From JBEBVQ01 sp037190845 (lineage in GTDB: Bacteria > Bacteroidota > Bacteroidia > Chitinophagales > Chitinophagaceae): a stretch of DNA of 64,000 nt. Location of the stretch: NCBI GenBank assembly GCA_037190845.1, contig JBBCJI010000026.1:99180-163179 (forward strand), written 5' to 3'. Shown piece after piece: positions 1-8,734 of the stretch (position 1 is its first letter; each line of letters opens with the position of its first letter). Position numbers and translations under genes: made by a program. Under the pieces are notes generated by a model that saw nothing but the letters and a program-made list of their open reading frames with translations, had not been told where the DNA came from and searched no databases.

Positions 1-1153
1 CCACATACGCAAACAATCTTCTTCGGAATGCAAACAACCAGTCGCAGGTGTAAGCAACAAAAAGAATACCCACCGGCGCCAGGAATACATTCAGCCGTTC
101 ATGAAGGGGGTATAACCTCAATGCCGACGCAACAATGGCAACAGCAACAACCGACATCAGAAGGATGAAATTCTTTTTACGTTGCCGGTACATAACCAGT
201 CCTCCGGCAAACAGCACCAGCAAAGAGAGAAAAGGCATACGCATCAATACACGGTAAACAGCGCTGTAACCATGCTCATAATCCAGCTCAAACCAGGTAA
301 GTCCCAGGGGATAATAAACAAAGGAATAAACGAAATGCAGCAACCATTTTATTTCAGCCAGAAATGCAGGCGGCAAGGGTAAGAATGCTTCCCGCCGTTC
401 CCAGAAGTCCGTAAGCCAGCCGCTGTCGGTATAATGACCGATAAAGAAATAGTAATTAAGACCAAAGCTGATAGCCCATATCGAAAAAGGCAGCAGAGAA
501 CGGACAAACCCCCGTCTGTCGTTTTTCAACAAATATGAAAAGCTGACACAACAGGCAATGCCAGCCAATACAAACAGGGAAGTAAATGAAAACCAAAGCA
601 GGATACCGCCGCCAGCCCCCCATACCAGCAAACTGTTCCAATCGCTTTTATCATGGTATTTTGCGTAAAACAACAGCGACAAAATGGTAGCAAGTAACTC
701 CGGCCCATACTGTTTAACCTCTACCGAATGATATACCAAAGGCGGCGCGATGGCAAGTATACAAACAGCAACAACCGTACCCACAGGCTTCAGGAAATAC
801 CGTGCTACCGGCAGGAAGGCAAAAAGAGACAGGATGCTGCACATCAGCGGGAAAAGCCGCAGTGACATTTCCTGATTTCCGAAGAGCACCACACACAGCT
901 TTACTGCCCATAAAAAGCCAAACGGCGCCCGCTGGTGGTAATCAAGCGGCTGTGTGACCAGCTCATGAAAATCCATACGGATCAGACTGGAAGCCAGGAA
1001 CAGCTCATCTTCCCATAAAGACCGGTTATCAAAAAAATGATACAACCGCAGGCATATCCCCAGGGCAATAAGGCAAAAAGCAATAACCTTCCAACGTTGC
1101 CCGGCGGCGTTGCCGGTTCCGGAAGGTGTATCCGGGTGTTTTTTTTTACTCAT
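1..1153 (-). CDS. Membrane glycosyltransferase, GT-C/PMT-like (partial, 3' end outside window)
   Basis: An open minus-strand frame starts at the ATG at 1151-1153 and stays open to the left edge, so about 384 residues are visible and the C-terminus is missing. After a short basic start (MSKKKH) comes a first membrane helix around residues 22-36, then a loop with W-E-D-E at 47-50. This acidic motif in the first periplasmic loop is typical of GT-C glycosyltransferases (ArnT/PMT, GT39-like) that use polyprenyl-phosphate sugars. Many further hydrophobic helices follow, with short polar loops such as HYTDSGW. The likely role is transfer of a sugar to a lipid or surface polymer at the inner membrane. 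The acceptor cannot be told from sequence. Several small frames on either strand here are shadows of this gene. Confidence 0.8.
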   Translation of the reverse strand, partial: MSKKKHPDTPSGTGNAAGQRWKVIAFCLIALGICLRLYHFFDNRSLWEDELFLASSLIRMDFHELVTQPLDYHQRAPFGFLWAVKLCVVLFGNQEMSLRLFPLMCSILSLFAFLPVARYFLKPVGTVVAVCILAIAPPLVYHSVEVKQYGPELLATILSLLFYAKYHDKSDWNSLLVWGAGGGILLWFSFTSLFVLAGIACCVSFSYLLKNDRRGFVRSLLPFSIWAISFGLNYYFFIGHYTDSGWLTDFWERREAFLPLPPAFLAEIKWLLHFVYSFVYYPLGLTWFELDYEHGYSAVYRVLMRMPFLSLLVLFAGGLVMYRQRKKNFILLMSVVAVAIVASALRLYPLHERLNVFLAPVGILFVAYTCDWLFAFRRRLFAYV

Positions 1154-1435
1154 AAACTGGTATGTCTACGCACATTTCACGATACGCACATATCATTTCC
1201 TAAACACCCGCATGAAACATAATGCACATTTTCTCAGGTAAACACGCAAACTTATAAAAAATAAAGATCGTTTAATGTGACAATTTGTTTGAAAACATTG
1301 TTGGCAGGGAAAAAAGATTACAAACCCCGGAAGTCGTTCTCTGCAAACTGCTCCAAACATTTATGTAAAACAGAGGCTTGTTTTGACAGAAACAGCGAGC
1401 ATATAGAGATGATGATTGTTGGCAGGGAAGCATGA

Positions 1436-1519
1436 TGTCATCCTGACGAAGGAAGGATCCCACGTTATGCGTGATTTCCAGCATTTTGCGGGATGCTTCC
1501 TGCGTCAGCATGACAAACG
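1436..1519. repeat. Dispersed REP-like repeat, copy 1
   Basis: The left end, 1436-1463 (starting TGTCATCCTGACGAAGGAAG), is identical over 28 bases to 34785-34812 inside the end of hemA. The right end, up to about 1519, is the approximate reverse complement of the left end (about 26 bases with three differences by eye), so the unit can fold into a long imperfect hairpin. It looks like a small non-autonomous dispersed element. Confidence 0.7.
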
Positions 1520-1598
1520 TCTGTAAAGCGGACGAGGTACCACAAACGTTACCCGGTACGGCTATGGTTGCTTTCCAGGACAACAGTGGTTTGAAAAT

Positions 1599-1639
1599 GT
1601 GACAAATGTGTTGTTTATCATATTTCCCACATTCGTCAC
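1599..1639. repeat. Short inverted repeat
   Basis: GTGACAAATGTG at 1599-1610 pairs with CACATTCGTCAC at 1628-1639 (11 of 12 positions). It lies 110 bases upstream of coaX. It could be an extragenic palindrome or a terminator-like hairpin. It resembles the larger inverted repeat at the right end of the window. Confidence 0.5.
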
Positions 1640-1748
1640 ATGGAATGGATGAGTATAGACATTCATGGATTCCCGGCCGGGCATATTTGATGCTATTGAA
1701 TTTTATACTATTTTGTCACCCCTTATTAAATTGAATCAATAAAAAGCT

Positions 1749-2495
1749 ATGGCAACAAATTTGTGTATTGACTGGGGTAACAGCCGGGTAAAGGCATCTG
1801 TTTTCAATGCCAATGATGAACTGCTGGAAAAATTCAGCTTTACGGAAACAGAGGCAGAAACCGTGTTATCTTCCATTATAACTACCTATCAGCCCCAGGC
1901 AGGCATACTATGCGCCGTAGCCACATACCCACTTTCGATAGAACAAACGTTGAGGGATCATATCCGTTTTTTCTATACACTGGATACGAATACCCGGCTG
2001 CCGGTCATGAATGCCTACCATTCACCTGAAACACTCGGCGTTGACCGGCTGGCACTGGTATCCGGCGCTTATGCACAATTTCCGGACAAAAATAACCTGG
2101 TGATCAGCCTGGGGACCTGCATTACCTACAACCTGATCCAGAAAAACAAAGCATTCCGCGGAGGAGCTATATCGCCCGGCATGAATATGCGGCTGCAGGC
2201 CATGCACGACTATACAGATAAACTCCCTCTGGTTACGACAACAGGGGAGCTGCTCTTGCTCGGATACGATACGGAAACTTCGATCCGCAGCGGCGCCATA
2301 CACGGCATGGCCGCTGAGATTGACGGTATGATCCAGGCTTTTGCTGCACAATATCCTGATTTTAACGCGGTCTTAACGGGGGGGGATGCACCGTTCTTTG
2401 AAGGCAAATTGAAAAGTAAGATATTTGCAGACCCCGATTTGTCGCTGAAGGGGCTAAACCTAATTTTAAAACATAATGTCCCTCAAATACGCTAA
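1749..2495 (+). CDS. coaX: Type III pantothenate kinase
   Basis: The 248-residue protein has the length and motifs of CoaX, which phosphorylates pantothenate in the first step of coenzyme A synthesis in the cytoplasm. Visible motifs are the N-terminal phosphate loop D-W-G-N-S-R (8-13), T-L-G-V-D-R-L-A (95-102), the G-T-C-I-T segment (122-126), G-G-A-I-S-P-G (around 138) and a C-terminal L-T-G-G-D. In the usual family motif D-x-G-T-A-T-T-x-D both aspartates are replaced here (S120 and N128), although the rest of the fold is intact. The stop overlaps the next gene by 20 bases. Coupling of coaX to an outer-membrane protein and lptC is a conserved Bacteroidota arrangement. Confidence 0.9.
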   Translation: MATNLCIDWGNSRVKASVFNANDELLEKFSFTETEAETVLSSIITTYQPQAGILCAVATYPLSIEQTLRDHIRFFYTLDTNTRLPVMNAYHSPETLGVDRLALVSGAYAQFPDKNNLVISLGTCITYNLIQKNKAFRGGAISPGMNMRLQAMHDYTDKLPLVTTTGELLLLGYDTETSIRSGAIHGMAAEIDGMIQAFAAQYPDFNAVLTGGDAPFFEGKLKSKIFADPDLSLKGLNLILKHNVPQIR

Positions 2496-3756
2496 GCGCT
2501 TTTTCTGTTGTTTGCTGTTTCTGTCTCCCGGTTATACTGTGGTGGCACAAAATTCCAACAAAGAAAATATACCCTATACCCGTTTTGGGATCGGCGACCT
2601 CCAGACCGGAACCAACGTGCTGACAAGAGGCATGGGTTACCAGACCGCTGCATTCGTAAGTCCTGTAGCCGTCAATACAGAAAATCCGGCATCTTATGCC
2701 AGCCTCCGGTTTACCACTTACGAGATCGGATTGTCGGGATCTTCGCGTACCCTGAGAAGCGGCGGTGAGGAATACGCTACCGGAACAGCATCACTCGCTT
2801 ATCTGAATATCGGCATCCCTGTCGGGAAGCATGCCGGTATTAACCTGGGCTTGAAACCTCAGTCGCGCGTATATTACCGGATCGAGCAGGACTCGGTAAT
2901 ACCCAATCTTGACGGCACCAATACGTATATATACTCCGGAGACGGAGGGCTGAACTATGCGTTTATTGGCGCTGCAGGCACCTACGGAGGCTTCAGCATT
3001 GGCGTCAACTTCGGATACATGTTCGGTACAACCCGGTATTCCGGTGTACTACAGCAAACAGGCGACGACGAAATACTCAGCTCCGAATTTTCCCGGTACG
3101 ACAAGACAGGCGGACTGTACTGGAGCAGCGGAGCGCTCTACACAGCACCACTTAGTGAAAAGCTGAAGCTACGGATCGGCGCCACATTCACCCTGAATCA
3201 GCAACTGAATATCTGGCGCGACGACTACCAGATCAACTTCCGTACGCTCGGCGGTGTGATAGACAGGGATACAAGCTACAATAACATCAACAGTAAAGGC
3301 ACAGTAGTGCTGCCGGCTTCATACGGATTCGGCATGCAGTTCCTCGGAAATGAAATATGGAGTGCAGGAGCAGACTTCTCGCTTACGCAGTGGAGTCAAT
3401 ACCGATCATTTAACCTCACCGATTCCGTTAATGACAGATCCATGCGTATCAGCATCGGCGGGTCCTATACACCCAACCCGACGAGTCTGCGGCAATACTT
3501 CCAGCGTGTCACCTACAGGATCGGCTTCTACTATGGCACCGATTATATACGCCTGCGCCAGACCGATATCAATTATTATGCAGCTACCGTGGGCGTCAGT
3601 TTACCGTTCAGGAGAACTACTGACCGTATTCACACTGCCTTCGAGATCGGCCAGCGGGGCACAGAAGCAAATAACCTGATACGTGAAAACTTCTACCGGT
3701 TAACACTTGGGGTTTCACTGAATGATCGCTGGTTCATCAAACGTAAGTATGACTGA
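2476..3756 (+). CDS. Outer-membrane beta-barrel protein downstream of coaX
   Basis: The 426-residue protein starts with a signal peptide (basic MSLKYAKR, hydrophobic core, cleavage probable after V-V-A-Q at residue 25). The mature part is rich in alternating aromatic/polar strands and glycine turns. N-terminal T-R-F-G-I-G-D and N-P-A-S-Y-A-S-L resemble the FadL/OMPP1-like barrel family of Bacteroidota. The ATG lies inside the end of coaX (20-base overlap), which fixes the start. Its place between coaX and lptC suggests an envelope role. Cargo and function are unknown. Confidence 0.8.
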   Translation: MSLKYAKRFFCCLLFLSPGYTVVAQNSNKENIPYTRFGIGDLQTGTNVLTRGMGYQTAAFVSPVAVNTENPASYASLRFTTYEIGLSGSSRTLRSGGEEYATGTASLAYLNIGIPVGKHAGINLGLKPQSRVYYRIEQDSVIPNLDGTNTYIYSGDGGLNYAFIGAAGTYGGFSIGVNFGYMFGTTRYSGVLQQTGDDEILSSEFSRYDKTGGLYWSSGALYTAPLSEKLKLRIGATFTLNQQLNIWRDDYQINFRTLGGVIDRDTSYNNINSKGTVVLPASYGFGMQFLGNEIWSAGADFSLTQWSQYRSFNLTDSVNDRSMRISIGGSYTPNPTSLRQYFQRVTYRIGFYYGTDYIRLRQTDINYYAATVGVSLPFRRTTDRIHTAFEIGQRGTEANNLIRENFYRLTLGVSLNDRWFIKRKYD

Positions 3757-3766
3757 TCCAATGTGA

Positions 3767-3849
3767 CAATTTGAAAATTTGAAAATGAGGCAATGAATAT
3801 ATCACTTACAACAACAAGTTCATTCTCAAATTAGTACATTTTCAAATTG
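3767..3849. repeat. Inverted repeat, CAATTTGAAAAT family
   Basis: CAATTTGAAAAT at 3767-3778 is perfectly complementary to ATTTTCAAATTG at 3838-3849, with AT-rich spacer. The same repeat family recurs at 49370-49429. Here it sits between two co-directional genes of one likely operon. Confidence 0.65.
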
Positions 3850-3859
3850 ACTAATTAAT

Positions 3860-4411
3860 ATGCGTTTCCCGGTTTTGCTTACCTGTGTTATATTAACCGC
3901 CGCCTCGTGCCGGAATGATATGAAAGACATTCATGCACTGGTGAACAAGACGGTGATGCAGGAAGATATAGCACACGACGTCACCATTCTGTACAGTGAA
4001 GATGGACAGGTAAAGGCCAGGTTATCTTCCAAAGAGTTTATCCGTAATGAAATATCGCGTCCGCCCTATACGGACATGAAAAAGGGGCTGAAGGTGGAAT
4101 TTTTCAATGACAGCATGCTGATCGAAAGTACGCTTACCGCCAAATACGCCCGTTACTATGAGCAGCAGGGCAATGTGCTGATCCGTGACAGTGTGGTGGT
4201 GATCAATAAAAAAAGAGAAAAGCTGGAAACGGAAGAATTGATCTGGAACCAGGACATACAAAAGTTTTATACCGAAAAGCCCGTTGCCATTACCACCGCC
4301 ACACAAACGATGTGGGGAGACGGCCTCGAAGCCAACCAGGATTTTAGCTGGTACCAGATCCGGAACCTGCGCGGGGTGATGATGGTAGATAAAGAGAAGA
4401 TACCGGAATAA
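3860..4411 (+). CDS. lptC: LPS export ABC transporter periplasmic protein LptC
   Basis: The 183-residue protein is a predicted lipoprotein, with a short hydrophobic leader and lipobox ending at C17 (L-T-A-A-S-C). The body contains the LptC-type core: a beta-strand-rich OstA-like segment with Y-S-E-D-G-Q-V-K-A-R-L near the start of the mature domain and repeated strands such as A-K-Y-A-R-Y-Y and W-G-D-G-L-E-A. LptC relays lipopolysaccharide from the LptBFG inner-membrane transporter to the LptA bridge. Length and the coaX/barrel neighbourhood fit Bacteroidota LptC. Its membrane anchor here is a lipid rather than a transmembrane helix. Confidence 0.85.
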   Translation: MRFPVLLTCVILTAASCRNDMKDIHALVNKTVMQEDIAHDVTILYSEDGQVKARLSSKEFIRNEISRPPYTDMKKGLKVEFFNDSMLIESTLTAKYARYYEQQGNVLIRDSVVVINKKREKLETEELIWNQDIQKFYTEKPVAITTATQTMWGDGLEANQDFSWYQIRNLRGVMMVDKEKIPE

Positions 4412-4498
4412 GCATCAGGTCCGGAAACGTACGCCCTGGGACTGTTACAGAAAGCCTGCCTATCTGAGCGATGTTACACTACCCATGTGGCCCCCGGG

Positions 4499-6283
4499 TT
4501 ACCGCACCAGCAACACGTCTCCGCTTATTGTACTCCGGCGGCCGTCCATACAACTTACGTCAATATGGTAGTAGTATGTCCCTACAGGTAGTGGCTCCCC
4601 CTCATAACGGCCGTCCCAGCGCCCGTTCAAAACACTGTTTCTATACACTGTACGCCCCCATCGGTCGACGATCATCATATTCAGCTCACGAAAATGCCAG
4701 GGTGCAACGATGCCAAATTCATCATTCTTTCCGTCGCCATTAGGTGTAAATGCATTGGGGATATTTATTAAACAGCATAATTCCGCCATAATGTCCGCTT
4801 GCAAAGAATCCAGGCACCCATCCTCCGAAACATGAATGGCCAACAGGTTGTTTATCCTTTCACTCAATGGCAGTGATATTTTTCCGGAAACACCCAGTAT
4901 TGAATCATTTAAATACCACTGGTATTCAGATTGATCAACAGCGTAACCGACAACCGTATCCCCCTGACAAAATCCGGAAGCGGGATCGAGGTATATATCC
5001 GGGGGGTGTGAAGGTTTGATAGACAGCTTAAATGCAATTACGGAATCGCAGCCGCGTGCATTGATGAGTGTATCGAAATACATCCCTGGTTCACTGAAGT
5101 ACTGATCGTTAAAATAAGCCTGGTCTCCGCGGCAAATCTCCTGATTAAGATACGTGGTATCCGAAAATATCAGGCGGCTGAATTCATACCCGGTTTCTCC
5201 AATGCAGCCATTCAGATTTACCCGCAGGCGATATTTTCCAAGATTATCTGAACGTACATTTTTAACCACAGCCATTGAATCTCTGGAATAAAACCCCTTC
5301 GGGCCATTCCAGACATATAAGGCGTCCGAATCCGAAGCATTTGTTACCTGAGGGAAAAGCAACAGATCCCGGCCTTCACAAACAGGACCATTGTCGGTTA
5401 TTGCAGGTACAGGAATCGGCTTCACATGTACATGCATCGTATCGGTGATAGTGTCCGTTGCTGTGACGATACGCAACGAATACACGCCGGCATGTTGTAA
5501 GCCGGCATTGGGTATCTCCGGATCACGGAGGTTTGAAGTAAACCCCGCAGGCCCCGACCAGTTATAGCTTAGAGCATTTGCATAATGAGCGGGAAGGGTG
5601 CGCAACCTAAGCGTTTCTCCTTCGCACGGCTCGTTGGCACCTATGATATATTCCCGATAGTAAATATGGTATCCTACATATCCCCCTTTTATGCCTGACA
5701 GATTTATTTTGAAGGAGCTTATCCTTCCGGATATATTTAATTCCCCCACAGCGAACGGATCTACGCATAGTACGCAGCCCGGAGGGTGCGGAGGTACCGG
5801 GTTTATGCCGAATATCGTCATGCTGCCGTTCCATATAATTGCGGTAGTTTGCGTACACGGCATCGTCCATGGAGATAATTCATGGGGCTGAATTTCATAT
5901 ACCTGATTGTTGATAGCAACTGAAACGATCTCACTATCCTGAATACTCATTACTGCTACCCTCACCCACTTTACGGGCGTCAAAAACTCATACTCATAAG
6001 TATGGGGAGTTGTATGGTAATTACTACCTACAACTATATCGTGACCTAATGTGTATGGCACATACATACAATTGGTACCGGGACGGAAACCAGGACGAAA
6101 AGCCACTGGCGGGCCAACGCCCGGCGAAGGGGTAGCTATCACAGATATCCCATTTTGCGTTATGGTGCCTGTTTCATGTGTTACCGGAGTAAATCCGTTC
6201 TGCGCAATCGCCGTCATAGAGCAGCAAACCAGAAACACAAAAACCCTGAAACTTAAACTCATCTTTATGTATTTTAGCCTCAC
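4499..6283 (-). CDS. T9SS type B cargo protein with gliding motility-associated C-terminal domain
   Basis: The 594-residue secreted protein has an N-terminal signal peptide ending near A-I-A-Q (an in-frame Met at residue 8 is an alternative start). Middle segments have the look of Ig-like repeats (Y-N-W-S-G-P-A-G-F; Y-V-W-N-G-P-K-G-F). A module Y-F-D-T-L-I-N-A-R-G-C-D-S is shared with the cargo proteins at 7261 and 52288. The C-terminus carries the type B sorting domain: I-P-N-A-F-T-P-N-G-D-G-K-N-D-E-F, D-R-W-G-R and G-T-Y-Y-Y. This domain targets proteins through the type IX system to the surface or medium. It is divergent from the LuxR regulator at 6413. Binding partner unknown. Confidence 0.85.
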   Translation of the reverse strand: MRLKYIKMSLSFRVFVFLVCCSMTAIAQNGFTPVTHETGTITQNGISVIATPSPGVGPPVAFRPGFRPGTNCMYVPYTLGHDIVVGSNYHTTPHTYEYEFLTPVKWVRVAVMSIQDSEIVSVAINNQVYEIQPHELSPWTMPCTQTTAIIWNGSMTIFGINPVPPHPPGCVLCVDPFAVGELNISGRISSFKINLSGIKGGYVGYHIYYREYIIGANEPCEGETLRLRTLPAHYANALSYNWSGPAGFTSNLRDPEIPNAGLQHAGVYSLRIVTATDTITDTMHVHVKPIPVPAITDNGPVCEGRDLLLFPQVTNASDSDALYVWNGPKGFYSRDSMAVVKNVRSDNLGKYRLRVNLNGCIGETGYEFSRLIFSDTTYLNQEICRGDQAYFNDQYFSEPGMYFDTLINARGCDSVIAFKLSIKPSHPPDIYLDPASGFCQGDTVVGYAVDQSEYQWYLNDSILGVSGKISLPLSERINNLLAIHVSEDGCLDSLQADIMAELCCLINIPNAFTPNGDGKNDEFGIVAPWHFRELNMMIVDRWGRTVYRNSVLNGRWDGRYEGEPLPVGTYYYHIDVSCMDGRRSTISGDVLLVR

Positions 6284-6412
6284 AAAATGATGACTGTTAA
6301 ATAAGATGCATTAATCCTGCCACAGATAAAAATACGAAATCCCCGTTGTGCAGGCAGCCTTAATGTCAGTCAGAACTACTAAATTTACCTTGTAACAAGG
6401 AGCCGATTTGAT

Positions 6413-7057
6413 ATGGGTATTAAAATAGCTATCACAGACGATCATCCGATCGTACTGGAGGGGCTTCAAAAAGTGTTGCACGGACGAGATGGCTTTGAGA
6501 TCATTGCGACATACGCCGATGGAAGAAGCCTGCTGGCCGGACTGGAGCAACACCTGCCGGATATTTTGCTGCTCGATGTTTATCTCCCGGACGTAAAAGG
6601 CACCGAACTTACCAAGACCATTACCCAAAAATATGCTTCCGTCCGGATCATTGCCCTGACGAGCACCGAACATATCCCGGACGTGAAGCAGATGCTCCGG
6701 AACGGCTGTTCGGGCTATCTGCTTAAAAACGTATCGGTAGAAGTGCTCAGCCATGCTATCAAAACTGTATTTGCCGGTGAAGAATTTGTAGAGCCTGTGA
6801 TCAAAGACCGGCTGATCGAATCCCTGATGCACCCGGGAATTTTCTCATCCATCAACAAGCCTCAGTTGACCAACCGGGAACAGAAGATCCTGGAAATGAT
6901 CGGCGCCGGGAAAACAAGCCAGGAGATTGCCGGTGAATTATTCCTGAGCTACCGCACGATTCAAAATAACCGACAGTCTCTTTACAAAAAATTCGATGTC
7001 CATAATACAGCAGAGCTGATCCGGATGGCTATTCAGAACGGGATGCTGGCCGGTTAG
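6413..7057 (+). CDS. LuxR-family (NarL-type) response regulator
   Basis: The 214-residue protein has a receiver domain (acidic pocket D9-D10, phospho-acceptor D55 in L-L-L-D-V-Y-L-P-D, K105 in the L-L-K-N motif) and a C-terminal LuxR helix-turn-helix (from about residue 148, L-T-N-R-E-Q-K-I-L-E-M-I-G-A-G-K-T-S-Q-E-I-A). It is expected to bind DNA when phosphorylated by a HisKA_3 kinase. The best local candidate is the TPR kinase at 8735, separated from it by one oppositely oriented cargo gene. The two genes are therefore not an operon, unlike the pair at 22166/24151. Confidence 0.9.
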   Translation: MGIKIAITDDHPIVLEGLQKVLHGRDGFEIIATYADGRSLLAGLEQHLPDILLLDVYLPDVKGTELTKTITQKYASVRIIALTSTEHIPDVKQMLRNGCSGYLLKNVSVEVLSHAIKTVFAGEEFVEPVIKDRLIESLMHPGIFSSINKPQLTNREQKILEMIGAGKTSQEIAGELFLSYRTIQNNRQSLYKKFDVHNTAELIRMAIQNGMLAG

Positions 7058-7104
7058 ATTCCATTCTGCGATTCGCCGGATCAGCTCTGCCGGATTTAGT
7101 GGAT

Positions 7105-7246
7105 GCAATTCAAATTGTCGCCCGGCATATTCAAGGCATTCATTTCGACAAGCTCAATGACCGTCTTTTAATGATGGTGGCTGAACGTGCCGAAGCCAGG
7201 TTACCAGGCAGAATTCAGTTTTATAGATAGCGACAATTTGAAATGC
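7105..7246. repeat. Inverted-repeat element between regulator and cargo gene
   Basis: GCAATTCAAATTGTCGC at 7105-7121 and its near reverse complement at 7230-7246 (16 of 17 positions) bracket about 108 bases. The interior includes a TTCGACAAGCTCAATGACCG segment of the kind found in other small dispersed repeats of this genome (compare 28614-28638). It lies between convergent genes and could also end transcription. No coding content is seen. Confidence 0.55.
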
Positions 7247-7260
7247 CCCTGTTTAGCATC

Positions 7261-8610
7261 CTATTGTTTAATCAATTTTACCTTTGTACTGCCTGAGGGT
7301 TCGTGTATCTCAATAAAGTAAAACCCTGGCTGGTATCCCGAAATATCCAGGCGATATTCATCCTGAATCTGAGTTACGGGTATGCTTTGCAACAGTTGTC
7401 CGGTCATGTGGATGATCCTGATAGCGCTCACCCGGCTTTGCCCTGTATACACATAAACGTAATCGCCGGCAGGGTTGGGATAAATCCGCAGATGCTGATC
7501 GGCGCCCAGATACTGAATACCATCAGTCGGCACAATAAATTCTACGCATGCCGAAGTGTCGGAACAATCATTATTGGTAATCTCGACTGCGTAGCTTCCC
7601 GAGATGGTTGGCGTAAATTGTTTACTCTGTTCACCGGGAACGACTGCATAGTTGTTGTCACAATCCAACCATTGATATCGCTCCGCCTGATCATCCGAAA
7701 CCAGCTTCTGCAGATCGTTTGTGATGCCTCCCGCCACAGTCTGGTTAACCGTAAGATCGAGGATCACAATACTGTCGCAACCAGAAGGTTTTACCAGTGT
7801 ATCATAATAGACACCCGATTGCGTGTAAATTTTACCATTAAAATCGTAGCTATTACAACCCGTATCTGTCACATAGCTCAGGCTGCTAATTCCTTTAATG
7901 GTCAAATTAATAGTTTGAAAACTATCGCAACCGCCGGCATTAACCAAAGTATCTACATAGATTCCCGACTGCGTGTACGTTTTGCCGTTTAATACCAGAC
8001 TGTCGCAGGTCGTATCTGTGTAAGTACTTGTTGTGGCGCAATAGGGGCCTTGTGTGACAACGATATTATCAAATATAAACCAATAGGTATCATTTCTCGT
8101 ATTCGTTTTGATTTCAAACCTTACATATACATCACCTCCTACTGGTGGCGTGAAAAATGCACTTTTGTTATAGCACTGATTTAGTTGTCCATGCTCTCCT
8201 CTTCCTATTACTTTTGATGTAACCCATGGCCCGCCTGCAGAGGTCGCCCATTGTACACTGATTGTTCCGAAGGTATCCGGAACGCCATATGTCCCCGGAC
8301 CAGAACGGCGATAAATTTTATAATCAAAATTAAATTCGACAGGTCCGCCGTTTGAAGTTTGTAAGTTGGGAGATGTAAAATATCTGGTGGTGTCTCCTTT
8401 TATAGAGATAGTCATTCCAAGACTCGGACACCCTTCCGTAATAAAGCTGGCCGTATTCCCGTCAAGCTTCCATAATCCATTAAACTGTGACTGGTTTGAA
8501 AAATCCTGTGAATAACTGATCTGTGCGTTCGAATCAGGCAACAAAAACAAAATACACACTGTAAAATTCAATAGAAAAATAATTGCTGAGAAGTAATTTT
8601 TCTGTTTCAT
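7261..8610 (-). CDS. T9SS type A cargo protein with repeated GCDS modules
   Basis: The 449-residue secreted protein has a signal peptide with a long hydrophobic core (ending near S-N-A-Q). An N-terminal beta-sandwich-like region resembles a MAM/jellyroll fold in composition. Two tandem copies follow of a module with the pattern C-(D/N)-S-x3-N-G-K-x-Y-T-Q-S-G-(I/V)-Y-x-D-T-L-V-x3-G-C-D-S, at about residues 200-290. The C-terminus is a type A sorting domain: L-R-I-Y-P-N-P-A-G-D-Y-V-Y-V, then G-Q-L-L-Q and G-F-Y-F-I-E-I. Type A domains are cleaved during T9SS export, anchoring cargo to anionic LPS in characterised species. Specific function unknown. Confidence 0.85.
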   Translation of the reverse strand: MKQKNYFSAIIFLLNFTVCILFLLPDSNAQISYSQDFSNQSQFNGLWKLDGNTASFITEGCPSLGMTISIKGDTTRYFTSPNLQTSNGGPVEFNFDYKIYRRSGPGTYGVPDTFGTISVQWATSAGGPWVTSKVIGRGEHGQLNQCYNKSAFFTPPVGGDVYVRFEIKTNTRNDTYWFIFDNIVVTQGPYCATTSTYTDTTCDSLVLNGKTYTQSGIYVDTLVNAGGCDSFQTINLTIKGISSLSYVTDTGCNSYDFNGKIYTQSGVYYDTLVKPSGCDSIVILDLTVNQTVAGGITNDLQKLVSDDQAERYQWLDCDNNYAVVPGEQSKQFTPTISGSYAVEITNNDCSDTSACVEFIVPTDGIQYLGADQHLRIYPNPAGDYVYVYTGQSRVSAIRIIHMTGQLLQSIPVTQIQDEYRLDISGYQPGFYFIEIHEPSGSTKVKLIKQ

Positions 8611-8734
8611 AAGTATCGTTTAAATTTAAGTGATAAAGACGGGGCCATTTGATCCCGATGCAATATTATCCCGATAAGTCAATCCATTCAATAGCGATCA
8701 TACTCGAATTAAATATAGAGTACATTGTGCAATC

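Larger units (their letters stand above)
1154..1748. other. Intergenic region with dispersed repeats
   Basis: No convincing gene lies here. The stretch holds one dispersed repeat (1436-1519) and one short inverted repeat (1599-1639), listed separately. A 103-codon minus-strand frame across 1272-1583 is mostly translated repeat and is not called as a gene. Confidence 0.6.

Noticed and set aside
1272..1583. 103-codon minus-strand frame
   Set aside because: Most of it is translation of a dispersed repeat (V-G-S-F-L-R-Q-D-D), with no signal or domain.
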